This document shows positions 42,837 through 51,827 of a stretch of DNA of 56,503 bases, in pieces; the first letter of the stretch is position 1; each line of letters starts with the position of its first letter. The DNA lies in contig DCFZ01000021.1 in assembly GCA_002314455.1 (NCBI GenBank), positions 1 to 56,503 of the forward strand. The letters run 5' to 3'. Origin of the DNA: Lentisphaeria bacterium UBA1791. GTDB taxonomy: Bacteria; Verrucomicrobiota; Lentisphaeria; Victivallales; Victivallaceae. The position numbers and the translations under genes are program-made. Under the pieces are notes generated by a model. It ran no database searches and was not told the origin of the DNA. It worked only from the letters and a program-made list of their open reading frames with translations.

Positions 42837-45557
42837 ATGAAAACAACCGTCAGCCAAAAAGTATTTTCGGGGCTTGCCGCGCTTTTTCCGGGCGGCGTCG
42901 GCGGCGCAGTTGAACAATTTGACATCGTCGTCATCGGCGGCACGGTCGCCGGCATCGAAGCGGCGGTGGCGGCAAAAAATGCGGGGGCGCGCGTCATCCT
43001 CTTTGAAGCGCGTCACGCGCTCGGTTGCGACCGGGCGGGGAAGCTGTTGCTCAAGGCGGAAAACGGCAAGATCGTCGAACCGCTTGCCATCCGCAAGGAA
43101 TTTGACGCAATCCTGCTTTCGCACAAAATCGATTTCCGCACGTGGACTTATGTGAAAGAGATCGTCAAGGATAAAGACGGCTGTGTCGCGGGCGTGACGA
43201 TCGTCAACCGCTCCGGCGAAAAGTTTATTGCGGCAAAGGCGGTCATCGACGCGACGGAGCGCGCCTACGCGGCAAAGGCGGCGGGGAGCGAATTTCTGCC
43301 TTTCCCCGCAGGGGATTATATGACGACGCGCTACGTCGTTTCCGCCGATGCGCCGAAAGCCGACGGCATGACGGTCGAGCGCGTCGCTTCGATGGGCGCG
43401 CACACCATTCAGGGGTACACTTACGTCAAGGAGGTCAGCGTCAAAGAGGCGTTTTTGTGGAAGTGCACCTTTCCCGTTGCGATGAAAGACGGTTCGCCGT
43501 GGAGTTTCGCCGCGATGGAGCAACTCGCGCGGGAAAAAACGTGGACGCTTTCCCAGTTTGAAAGCGCGGAAAGTTGTGTTTTCGACGCCCCCGACAAATT
43601 ATGGAAGGACGCCCCCGGCGTCTTCACGGCGGGACCGCTCGCCAAGGTCAACCACTTTTCGGTCGGTCGCGCCGCCGCGGCGTTTGCGCTTCAATCGAAA
43701 AATGGCGAGCCGGTTGCACCGGCTGTGCCACAACTTTCCGAGGGGTTTGACTGCGCCGTCGTCGGTCTCGGCACGGGGGGCGCTTCCGCGCTGATTTCCG
43801 CGTCGCGCAGCGATTTGAAGTCGATCGGTTTTGAGTACAGCTACCGCCTCGGCGGCGTTTCGACCGAGGGGCAGATCGGCAACTACTGGTACGGAAACAA
43901 CGTCGGTTTCACGGCGGAATTGGACAACGCGCTTGCGACGTCGGGCGGACTTGTTCACAGTCAGGTCAAGGAAAACTTTTTCCGCACGACGAGCTTCCGG
44001 CAGGGAGCGACGATCCTCCTCGGCTCGTTTGTCTTTGGCGTGGAAAAGGAAAACGACCGCATCACCGCGCTCAACGTGATGCTGGCGGAGGGGTTCCCCG
44101 CGCGCGTTCCCGCCAAAATGGTGATCGACGCCACCGGCAACTGCGACGTCGCCGTCGCCGCGGGCGAGGAAACGGAATTCATCAACGCCGAGGAACTCTC
44201 GTTGCAGGGGGCGGGCTTTATGCGCAAAAAGCTCGGCTCCAGCTATTTGAATCTGGACTGGACTTTCATCAACGACTGCGACGCCGACGACCTCTGGTAT
44301 CTCTCGCTGCGCGGCAGACTTTCCTATCAGGAGGACGCCGGCTTCTGGGATCAGGCGCAGATGATCAACACCCGCGAACGCCGCCGGTTGCACGGGCTTT
44401 ACCGCGTCACGCCGCAGGATGTGTTGCTCGAACGCCGCTACCCCGACATCGTCTGTGTCACGCGTTCCAATTTCGACACGCACGGGCAGACCGTCGAGCC
44501 GCAGTTTTTCATTATTTCGACGGAGCACGCCCCCTTGATGGTCAATCTGCCCTACCGCGCGCTGTTGCCGCAAAAGACCGCCAATCTGATCGTCGTCGGG
44601 CTGGGACTCTCGGCGAGCCGCGACGCGATGCCGATCCTGCGCATGATCGCCGATGTGCAGAATCAGGGCTACGTCGCCGGCAAGGCGTGCGCTCACGCGC
44701 TCAACGAAGACAAGGCGCTTAAAGACATCGACGTCAAAAATTTGCAGCGCGATCTCATCCATAAAGGCGTCGTCCCCGAATGGGTTTTGACCGCCGAGGA
44801 CACGTTGCCGATTTCCGCGGAACGTATGACAAAGGCGGTCGCCATGGTTGCCGACAACTATCAGGGGCTTGCGGAAGTCTTTTCCGATCCCGCGCAGGCG
44901 TTGCCGCTGCTTGAAAAAGCCTATGCCGCCGCCGACGGCGAGGCGAAACTGCGCTACGCGCACGTCCTCGGGATGCTCGGGAGCAAAGCGGGCGAAGCAA
45001 CGCTCGTTGCGGCGTTGAAAGACGCCAGGTGGGACAAGGGCTGGCAGTATCGAGGAATGGGGCAATTCGGTCGCCCGGTGAGCCAGATCGACAGCTACAT
45101 CATCGCACTGGCGAAATCGAAATCCTCCGCCGGATTCGACGCGGTTGCGGCGTTGGCAAATCAGCTTTGCGGTACAAGCGAATACTCGCACTTTCGCGCG
45201 GTCGCGATGTACTTTGAGGCGGTCGACGACCCCAAGGCGGCGCCAATCCTCGCGAAACTTTTTGCGCTTCCCGGCGTGAGCGGTCACGCATTCAGTCTGG
45301 AAAAAGACGGCATTCCCCCGATCAGGGAGTACGATATCTACAACTTCCATTCCCAAAACGCCCCGGCTTACCAGAATACGGCGGGTGAGAGCGAATTTGA
45401 ACGCACCTGCTGTCTTAAGGAACTCTCGCTCGCACGGGCGCTCTACAACCTCGGCGACGTCGACGGCGTCGCCCGCAAAGCGCTCGAAGCCTACGCCAAA
45501 GATCCGCGCCGCGCCTACGCGGCACACGCGCAATTGGTGTTGCGTAAAGAAAAATAA
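42837..45557 (+). CDS. Tandem FAD-dependent oxidoreductase with HEAT-like tail
   Basis: A 906-residue protein with two Rossmann dinucleotide folds in one chain: GGTVAG at 34-39 ending in VILFE, and GLGTGG at 310-315 ending in GFEYS. Each is followed by FAD_oxidored-type sequence (KAVIDATERAY, MVIDATGNCD; GLGLSASRDAMP near 585). From about 680 the chain becomes helical repeats of HEAT type (LRYAHVLGMLGSKAGEATLVAAL). No reaction is known. Such proteins are often found beside glycosidases in PVC bacteria and may oxidise sugars or uronates. No clear signal peptide. It lies 18 bp after GH1 in the same operon. Confidence 0.75.
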   Translation: MKTTVSQKVFSGLAALFPGGVGGAVEQFDIVVIGGTVAGIEAAVAAKNAGARVILFEARHALGCDRAGKLLLKAENGKIVEPLAIRKEFDAILLSHKIDFRTWTYVKEIVKDKDGCVAGVTIVNRSGEKFIAAKAVIDATERAYAAKAAGSEFLPFPAGDYMTTRYVVSADAPKADGMTVERVASMGAHTIQGYTYVKEVSVKEAFLWKCTFPVAMKDGSPWSFAAMEQLAREKTWTLSQFESAESCVFDAPDKLWKDAPGVFTAGPLAKVNHFSVGRAAAAFALQSKNGEPVAPAVPQLSEGFDCAVVGLGTGGASALISASRSDLKSIGFEYSYRLGGVSTEGQIGNYWYGNNVGFTAELDNALATSGGLVHSQVKENFFRTTSFRQGATILLGSFVFGVEKENDRITALNVMLAEGFPARVPAKMVIDATGNCDVAVAAGEETEFINAEELSLQGAGFMRKKLGSSYLNLDWTFINDCDADDLWYLSLRGRLSYQEDAGFWDQAQMINTRERRRLHGLYRVTPQDVLLERRYPDIVCVTRSNFDTHGQTVEPQFFIISTEHAPLMVNLPYRALLPQKTANLIVVGLGLSASRDAMPILRMIADVQNQGYVAGKACAHALNEDKALKDIDVKNLQRDLIHKGVVPEWVLTAEDTLPISAERMTKAVAMVADNYQGLAEVFSDPAQALPLLEKAYAAADGEAKLRYAHVLGMLGSKAGEATLVAALKDARWDKGWQYRGMGQFGRPVSQIDSYIIALAKSKSSAGFDAVAALANQLCGTSEYSHFRAVAMYFEAVDDPKAAPILAKLFALPGVSGHAFSLEKDGIPPIREYDIYNFHSQNAPAYQNTAGESEFERTCCLKELSLARALYNLGDVDGVARKALEAYAKDPRRAYAAHAQLVLRKEK

Positions 45558-45596
45558 TGATATGAAAAATTATTCGTGGTATGGATGGTGATCGCA

Positions 45597-46691
45597 ATGA
45601 GTATGTTAACTTCCGCTTCAAATGTCTGGGTCGGTAAGCACAAGATCAACTACATTGTCATCGCCGCCAGTAACTCCGCAAAGGAGGACAAGGCGCTTGC
45701 CGATTTTGTCTGCACCGGCAAAAACGATGAAAAAGTCATCAACCGGGCGATCGAACTTCTGCCGCGCGGCGGCACGATTCAACTGCTTGACGGCAAATAT
45801 TTCATCGATGCGTTTGACGAAGAAAACCATACCGCGATATACTTCGGTTTCAACGACGGTCAGGCGCGCGTCATCAACCTTGTCGGCGATACCGAAAACA
45901 AGGGGTACAACACCGCGTTCGGCGTGACGCTCCACGTGACAAAAAAGGCGTTTGAAACGCTCCCCGAAGGCGCGGAATGCCGCGTTTTCGGCGGCACTTT
46001 TCAAAAGCCCCAGGCCGAGGGGGATTTCTACACGTTCACCCACGTCAACAACGTCAATTTTGAAAACTTTCTGCTCTTTTTCCCCGACGCACAACATCCC
46101 GCGATCGGCGTCGACGCGCGCAATTTCGGCTCAAGTTTCGTCAAACTGGTCGGCATTTACACCGGGCAGTATCACCGCGACCGCTTCCTTCATCTGAAAC
46201 CGGCAACGCCGGTGCCGGGCCTGATCGGCTTCTACTCGTGCCCCAGTTCCAACGACGAAATGGCGCGCATCGGCTATGAATACGCCGACGTGGGCGGCTT
46301 GCATACGGGATTTTACCTCGACGGCGTCGATCACGTCGTGATGTCGGTGTGTATGGCGGCGCGCTGTTGCTACGGATACATTTTCCGCGACATCCGCAAA
46401 ACGCTGACCGTCCTTAACTGCTGCGACGAGGGCAACACCCATTTGCCCGCTTTCAGAAAACGCGGCTACGTCACGCTGATCGACTTCAACATCGAGCGCT
46501 TCAACGAGGCATTCATCCCCGACGATCCCGAGGGAAATGAAGTTCACGGCGCAACGGTTGAGGAGAATGCGCCCATTTTCGGCTCGGTCACATACACGTT
46601 GCAAGGCAAAGCATGGGGCACCTTGCCGGGTTTCTGGGAACCGGGACACGGCAAAAACTTCGAAACGCGCCGTCTGGATATCGCGAGATAG
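45597..46691 (+). CDS. Parallel beta-helix protein, pectate-lyase superfamily
   Basis: A 364-residue protein. VCTGKNDEKVINRAIELLPR (about 38-57) followed by GGTIQLLDGKYFI is the typical first turn of pectate_lyase_3-type beta-helix proteins, and the later short hydrophobic strands (VNNVNFENFLLFF, RGYVTLIDFNIERF) continue the helix. Substrate and catalytic residues are not evident. It may be a lyase, an epimerase or a binding protein. No signal peptide can be seen. The start is uncertain: GTG 45576, ATG 45585 and ATG 45597 are in frame; GGATGG lies eight bases before 45597. Last gene of the rightward operon. Confidence 0.6.
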   Translation: MSMLTSASNVWVGKHKINYIVIAASNSAKEDKALADFVCTGKNDEKVINRAIELLPRGGTIQLLDGKYFIDAFDEENHTAIYFGFNDGQARVINLVGDTENKGYNTAFGVTLHVTKKAFETLPEGAECRVFGGTFQKPQAEGDFYTFTHVNNVNFENFLLFFPDAQHPAIGVDARNFGSSFVKLVGIYTGQYHRDRFLHLKPATPVPGLIGFYSCPSSNDEMARIGYEYADVGGLHTGFYLDGVDHVVMSVCMAARCCYGYIFRDIRKTLTVLNCCDEGNTHLPAFRKRGYVTLIDFNIERFNEAFIPDDPEGNEVHGATVEENAPIFGSVTYTLQGKAWGTLPGFWEPGHGKNFETRRLDIAR

Positions 46692-46737
46692 AAAAAGGGC
46701 GGGGATAGAGTTCGTCTGCGGACGTGATGGAAACAAG

Positions 46738-46790
46738 AGGGCTGTTGCTTGCCGGTCAAGGTTTGGCAACGGCCCTTTGGTTTTGTTGAT
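46738..46790 (+). terminator. Terminator between converging operons
   Basis: An 11-bp stem AGGGCTGTTGC (46738-46748) with GCAACGGCCCT (46766-46776), one G-T pair and a 17-base loop, followed by TTGGTTTTGTTGATTTTG. It serves the rightward sugar operon and, less well, the leftward gene ending at 46803. Confidence 0.7.
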
Positions 46791-46802
46791 TTTGTGTTTC
46801 TG

Positions 46803-49800
46803 TTATTTTTTCCGGATGACGATGATCGTGCCCGGTTCGACGGACTTGGGCATTTCGCCGTTGAGTTCGGCTGTTTTGCCGTCGCTCCTGGTCATTGAAA
46901 CGGGGGTGAAGTTTGCCGGCAAGGCGACGTTCAGATTTTTGACGCCGTCAAAGCAGAAGATTGCCGCGCCGTTTTCGGCAACCCACGTTGTGCCGAAAGG
47001 TGTTTCGCGAATGAAGGGCATGCCGTTTTTCAGCGCGCTCTGCACGGCGGGCAGATAATTTTTGATGCGTGCAAGTTCTTTCAGCTGCCCCGGACGGCTC
47101 TCGAATTTGCTCGGCCACGCGTCGATGACGACGTCGAGGAATGTGCCGTACATGCTTGTGCGGAAAAAATCCATGTACCACCAGTCTGTGCCCGAGCAGT
47201 TCGCGCCGACAAAGGCGAATTCGCGGCCGTAGTAAGGCGGCGTGTAGCGGTCGATGAAGAAAAGATAGCCGTCTTTCACGAGCGGATTCATTCCCTCGGT
47301 GATGACGAAACCGCCGCGGTCGTACCAGTGCTTGTAGATTTTGAGCTGCGGCCACAGACCGACGGGGCATTCTTCGCCCGCGAAGTTGTAGGTGCGGATC
47401 GCCGCGCCGCCCATATCGTACCAGCAGGTGACGGCGCCCGCGTCGATCATCTTGTCGATCATCGGGATGTACCACGCGAGGAAGTCGGGACTGGACATGT
47501 CGGCGATGCGGTAGTGACCGCCGAAATAACCGGCGATCTTGCCCTTTTCGTCGTGGACGTACCACTCGGGGTGCGCGTGCACCGACGGCGAGTCGCCCGG
47601 CGTATGACAGCAGGGGTGCCACGGATAGGCGCCGAAGCCCTTGGATCTGATCAGTTGAAAGAGTTCCAGCACCTTGGAACTCTCATACGATTCAATCGCC
47701 GTCGGGCAGAGGTTGAGGTAGATCGTCTCAAAACCGAATTCCTTGGCGGCGGCAAGCGAAGCGTCGCGGTCGCTGTCGGTACAGGTATTGGCGTAGGTCG
47801 CCACCGGCGATGCCGGGATCTCGGGAAAGCCCGCCTTCTGCCGCAGGTTGTGCCGCTGGAACTGATACATCGCAATCCAGTCGTTGGAAGTGTTGTATTT
47901 GGCGTCGGTCGCCATGTGCCAGAAAATCGCCGACGTCTGCGGAACTTTGACGCGGCCATACTGATACGAAACGCGCGCTTTGAGCGTGGTGTCGCCCTTT
48001 TTCATCGAGTAGTCGAGGTCGATCGGGTAAACTTCATCGAGAAATTCGGCAAAGACGCACTTTTTCCCTTCGACCCAGCTGAAAGGCTGACCGTTGGCGA
48101 AAAAGCCCCAGCTGTTGGTCGTCAGCGTGGTTTTGCCGCTCAAATCGTATTCGGCGTAGCCGCGGGGGCCGGCGTAGCAGGCAAAGCGGCGGAAACGCAC
48201 GTTGTCGACGTCAATCTCGTAGTTGAAATCGACCTGATTGAGCAAGTTTTTGCCGATCGAGCGGACGATGACGCGATCGCCGATGCCGTTGAAGATCCTG
48301 CCGTCGATGTTCGCCGTGCCCGGCAAAAATTCCCAGTCGAGCAAGGTGCCCTGTTCGCCCTTGAGCGAGATGACGAGCGTCTTGCCGCCTTTGATTTCAG
48401 CGACCTGCAATTTGTCGCGCGAGGCGCGGTTCTTGGTTTTGACGTTGGTCGCTTCCGAGGTGGAAATATCGTCCACTTTTTCGCTGGAAGCAGGGTAGGC
48501 GATTTTTGGGAACTGCATGTTTTTGAGATAGGGCGCGGACTCTCCCGGATAGGTGACGTCGAGCGAATCGGCGTTGACTTGGATCCTGTAGCCGTTGTCA
48601 AAGGTGGCGACGTTGCCGGAAACCGTCACGTTGGCGTCGACCTTTGCCAAAACCATCGTCGCAACATTGATCGCGATGTCGGCGCGGTCGAGCGTTTTCG
48701 CCGCGATCGGCGTCGGCGTATCGGGGAGCGTCTTGGCGAGATCAAGTTCAAAATTGCCCGCTTCCGAGATCAGCGCCGCAACGAGCGTTTTCGCGTAAGT
48801 CCAGTTGAAAAACTGCGTTGTCCCCTGACGGCGGTCGTAGTCGTCGTTGAAAAAGAGCACGGTGCCCTTGCCGCATTTGCCGATCACGGCAAACGGGGCG
48901 ACCTTGTCGCCTTTGGCGTTGACAAGATAACTTAAAACCTTGGCGTCTTTTCTGACTTCGCCGCATTCGCGGAAGGGGTCGAAAGAGCCCCATTTTTCCG
49001 GCAGCAAGGCGTAACGCGCGCCCTCGGGACGCGTCGCAAACAGCGGTTCGTCGCACGTTTTCTTGTCGCCGAGCGCAACCGGGCAGAATTCGTAAAGTTC
49101 CTCCGGTGTGTTGACAGTCATCACGAGCGTGCCGCCGTGCTCGAGGTAGGTCTTCAGTTGCTGGATCCGCTCCGGCGTGAAAAGTTTGGATTGATTGGTT
49201 TCCGAGATCGCGCTGATGTAGATCGCCTTGTACAAGTGCAACTGCTTGAATTCGTGCGAAATGTAGTCGTGCGGTTTCGGTTCGACGCTTTGTTGCGGCG
49301 TCTGCTTGATCGACGCGCCGGAAAGTCCGCCGAGATAGAAGCCGTTGAGCAGATAAAGATCTATGCCCGCGGCGCAGAGTTTACTGGCAAGACCGTTGGT
49401 CATCCACGGACGGCCGCCGCCGAGCATCAGAACTGCGGGGCCGCCCTTGTGTCCCTGCGGACGGCGCGGAATTTCCAGCGCGGTGTCGATCGGCAAGTGG
49501 ACGCCGTCGGGCGCCATTGCCGGGGCGGCTTTGCCCTTTTGAGCGGGGACGACGTTTTTCGTATTGGTCAGCGTCGCCGGGCGGAACTCTTTGTCGGTCG
49601 TCAAAATGATTTCGGAAAGGCGGCATTTTCCGCCCATAGCTTCCAGTTTCAAGGTGTTTTTGCCCGCGACTAATTTGACGCGCGCCTTGTTCCAGCCCCA
49701 GCCGGGAGCGTTTTGGTTCACGCCGTAGAGGTCGCCGAATTCGCCGATGTTTTTGCCGTTGATCAGAATTGCGGTCTTGCGCCAGTTTTCCCCGTGATTG

Positions 49801-50006
49801 CGGGTGCGCACCCACATCACGTAGTCGCCTGCTTCCGGCGCGTCAAAGGTCATTTCCGCGCTGTCGCCTTTTTGGGTACTGCAGATCAATCCCGTTTCAG
49901 GCGTCCACCCTTTGAGATCAGTGAATTGACTGGCGTTGATTGCAATCTCCGCCGCCGACAATGCGGCAACGCACAACGCGGCGAGCAGTAATGAAAGCTT
50001 TTTCAT
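46803..50006 (-). CDS. Secreted multidomain TIM-barrel protein, putative glycosidase
   Basis: A 1,067-residue protein with a Sec signal peptide (1-19, AALSAAEI). A CBM-like beta-sandwich follows (about 20-137; NTLKLEAMGGKCRLSEIIL), then a flavodoxin/GATase-like alpha/beta domain (about 185-430; VLMLGGGRPW, QLKTYLEHGGTLVM), a beta-sandwich (about 440-690), and a barrel (about 720-980). The barrel has CTDSDRDASLAAAKEFGFET, HPEWYVHD and WYDMGG, which recalls the clan GH-D/GH36-like galactosidases or GH31. I cannot assign a family or its catalytic pair with certainty. The CBM, export signal and surroundings support polysaccharide breakdown in the periplasm or outside. It has its own promoter and an AGAGGAAA ribosome site. 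Confidence 0.65.
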   Translation of the reverse strand: MKKLSLLLAALCVAALSAAEIAINASQFTDLKGWTPETGLICSTQKGDSAEMTFDAPEAGDYVMWVRTRNHGENWRKTAILINGKNIGEFGDLYGVNQNAPGWGWNKARVKLVAGKNTLKLEAMGGKCRLSEIILTTDKEFRPATLTNTKNVVPAQKGKAAPAMAPDGVHLPIDTALEIPRRPQGHKGGPAVLMLGGGRPWMTNGLASKLCAAGIDLYLLNGFYLGGLSGASIKQTPQQSVEPKPHDYISHEFKQLHLYKAIYISAISETNQSKLFTPERIQQLKTYLEHGGTLVMTVNTPEELYEFCPVALGDKKTCDEPLFATRPEGARYALLPEKWGSFDPFRECGEVRKDAKVLSYLVNAKGDKVAPFAVIGKCGKGTVLFFNDDYDRRQGTTQFFNWTYAKTLVAALISEAGNFELDLAKTLPDTPTPIAAKTLDRADIAINVATMVLAKVDANVTVSGNVATFDNGYRIQVNADSLDVTYPGESAPYLKNMQFPKIAYPASSEKVDDISTSEATNVKTKNRASRDKLQVAEIKGGKTLVISLKGEQGTLLDWEFLPGTANIDGRIFNGIGDRVIVRSIGKNLLNQVDFNYEIDVDNVRFRRFACYAGPRGYAEYDLSGKTTLTTNSWGFFANGQPFSWVEGKKCVFAEFLDEVYPIDLDYSMKKGDTTLKARVSYQYGRVKVPQTSAIFWHMATDAKYNTSNDWIAMYQFQRHNLRQKAGFPEIPASPVATYANTCTDSDRDASLAAAKEFGFETIYLNLCPTAIESYESSKVLELFQLIRSKGFGAYPWHPCCHTPGDSPSVHAHPEWYVHDEKGKIAGYFGGHYRIADMSSPDFLAWYIPMIDKMIDAGAVTCWYDMGGAAIRTYNFAGEECPVGLWPQLKIYKHWYDRGGFVITEGMNPLVKDGYLFFIDRYTPPYYGREFAFVGANCSGTDWWYMDFFRTSMYGTFLDVVIDAWPSKFESRPGQLKELARIKNYLPAVQSALKNGMPFIRETPFGTTWVAENGAAIFCFDGVKNLNVALPANFTPVSMTRSDGKTAELNGEMPKSVEPGTIIVIRKK

Positions 50007-50046
50007 CGTTTTTCCTCTTGGTTGCTGGGGTAAAATAACGTAATAT

Positions 50047-50075
50047 AATATAAGAAAAAAAGTGCCGATTTACAA
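50047..50075 (-). promoter_or_regulatory. Promoter of the 1,067-residue secreted protein gene
   Basis: Minus-strand TTGTAA (50075-50070), a 17-bp spacer and TATATT (50052-50047). A second overlapping TATATT lies at 50047-50042. The ATG is 41 bp away. Confidence 0.6.
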
Positions 50076-50147
50076 GCGGTCAAATAAAAAAGTGCAAAGT
50101 CCCCCGCAAAATTCCGCATAAGCACGCCCTTTCGTAGGAGGGGGAAT

Positions 50148-50196
50148 GCAATACGTCAATCGTCCGACAAGTCAGACGAGAGCCTCGTGTCCGCGC
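50148..50196 (-). repeat. 49-bp intergenic repeat, copy 2
   Basis: Reverse complement of the element at 32853-32901, 43 of 49 identical. It lies 67 bp beyond the GH13 stop, in the sense orientation for that gene, as copy 1 does for lysS. The palindromic core CGTC-n-GAC-TT-GTC-n-GACG is intact. Confidence 0.6.
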
Positions 50197-50262
50197 CCGC
50201 GGCGCGGCGCATTACATTGCGCTTGAGCGGCGCACCGCCTCAAAGTTTCGTTTATCCGGTAA

Positions 50263-51822
50263 TTACAGCGAAAAAATGCCGTAACTGCACGGTGCAAGCG
50301 TAAATTTGCCGTCGGCAAGTGAAACGCCGCACGTCAGCAACGCCTTGGCGCTTTTCAATTTCCGCAACGTGACGGCGACTTTGTCCTTGCTGGAGTTGAG
50401 GAGGATGAGCAATGTTTCCTTCCCATTGCTCCGCGTGTAGGCGATCGGCATTTTGCGATGCTTGAGGTAGACGAGTTCCACCTTGGCGTCGTTGTCGAGC
50501 GCGACGTGCTGTTTGCGAAGCGCGATCAGTTGCGTGACGGCATTGTAGGTCGCATTTTTCCCCTTGAGCGCGTCGGCGACGCAAGGAGCATTTTTGGCGT
50601 CGTCGACGGGGAGGTAAAGCGCCTCCTTTTTCGCCGTCGAAAAGCCGGCGTTGGCAAGGTGATTGTCCCACTGCATGGGGGTGCGGCTTCCGGTGCGGCG
50701 TTCGCCGCCCTCTTTGGGCGTCAAATTTTCGCGGTAGCGCATCCCGATCTCGTCGCCGTAGTAGAGAAACGGCGTGCCGGGCAGCGTAAAGAGCATCGCG
50801 AGTTTGACGATCGTGTTGGCTTCGCTTCCGTAATAGCGCAAACGCGCGGCATCGTGGTTGCCCGAGTAGAAGCCGATGTAACCTTTCTTTTGCGTTTTCT
50901 GGATCAATTCAAACGCCGGCGTGATGGCGGGGACGGGGTCGGTGAAGTCCGTTTCCGCCATCGCCATTTGCGGCCACTTGATGCGGGGATCTTCCGGGCG
51001 GTAGCCGGCGCGCCAGAAATTGTTGTAACAAAAGTCGATGTGAAATCCCGCCTTGATCGAGGTCGCGGGGTCGAACCACTCCGAGATCAGGACGTTTTCG
51101 GGGTAGTCGCGGTCAAAAATTTTCCGGACTTCGCGCCAGAAGGCGATGGTTTTTTTCTTGCCTTCGTCGCGCTTGATGACACTCGACGCCATGTCGACGC
51201 GGAAGCCGTCGGCGCCCATATCCATCCAGAAGCGCATCACGTTGATCATTTCCTCCTTGGTGGCGCGACAGCGCGGATCGTCGTATCGCAACTCCCACGG
51301 ATGTTCGATTTTGGCGTAGCCGAAATTGAGCGCGGGCTGGACGGCGTAGTAATTGGCGAGAAACGCGCCGCGCGGCCCCCAGCCGGAAATGAAGTAATCG
51401 TCGCCCTTGCCGGAGCCGCGGTAGTAGGCGAGCGGGCTCCAGACGTAGTAATCGCTGTAGGCGTTGCGCTCGACTTTTTCCGACTCCTTGAACCATTTGC
51501 AGTCGATCGAAGTATGACCGATGACGAGGTCGAGCACGATCTTGATGCCGCGCTTGTGCGCTTCGGCAAAGAGTTTTTTTGCGTCGGCGTTGCTGCCGTA
51601 CCGTTTGGCGACCTGGTAAAAATCGGCGATGTCGTAGCCCGCATCGCGGAAGGGCGATTCGTACCACGGATTGAACCAGATTGCGCTGATGCCGAGATTT
51701 TTGATGTAATCAAGTTTGGCGATCACGCCTTTGATGTCGCCGATGCCGTCGCCGTTGGAATCGTAGAAACTTTGCGGATAAACCTGATAGAACGTCGCTT
51801 TTTTAAGCCATTTGGGCGCCAT
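50263..51822 (-). CDS. GH13 alpha-glucosidase/oligosaccharide hydrolase
   Basis: A 519-residue alpha-amylase-family enzyme. Region I is DLVIGH (98-103), region II GFRVDMASS with nucleophile D210, region III ISEW with acid/base E248, and region IV FYSGNHD with D324. QVYPQSFYDSNGDGIGDIKG at 13-32 is the oligo-1,6-/alpha-glucosidase (GH13_17/23/31-type) start. It should hydrolyse short alpha-glucosides. No signal peptide. AAGGTGAT precedes ATG 51822; an in-frame GTG at 51831 would overlap GH78. It starts 5 bp after the GH78 stop, third gene of the operon from 55177. Confidence 0.9.
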   Translation of the reverse strand: MAPKWLKKATFYQVYPQSFYDSNGDGIGDIKGVIAKLDYIKNLGISAIWFNPWYESPFRDAGYDIADFYQVAKRYGSNADAKKLFAEAHKRGIKIVLDLVIGHTSIDCKWFKESEKVERNAYSDYYVWSPLAYYRGSGKGDDYFISGWGPRGAFLANYYAVQPALNFGYAKIEHPWELRYDDPRCRATKEEMINVMRFWMDMGADGFRVDMASSVIKRDEGKKKTIAFWREVRKIFDRDYPENVLISEWFDPATSIKAGFHIDFCYNNFWRAGYRPEDPRIKWPQMAMAETDFTDPVPAITPAFELIQKTQKKGYIGFYSGNHDAARLRYYGSEANTIVKLAMLFTLPGTPFLYYGDEIGMRYRENLTPKEGGERRTGSRTPMQWDNHLANAGFSTAKKEALYLPVDDAKNAPCVADALKGKNATYNAVTQLIALRKQHVALDNDAKVELVYLKHRKMPIAYTRSNGKETLLILLNSSKDKVAVTLRKLKSAKALLTCGVSLADGKFTLAPCSYGIFSL

Positions 51823-51827
51823 AAAGA

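Noticed and set aside
45562..45591. Nine-codon ORF after the FAD oxidoreductase gene
   Set aside because: Lacks a ribosome site and overlaps possible starts of the next gene; too short to support as a leader peptide.
46710..46730. Possible third copy of the 49-bp repeat (GTCTGCGGACG)
   Set aside because: Only a short GTC/GAC inverted motif is shared; the flanks and the TTGTC core do not match.
47328..48935. 535-codon plus-strand open frame opposite the secreted barrel gene
   Set aside because: Antisense shadow of a gene with signal peptide and promoter; no domain in the plus-strand reading.
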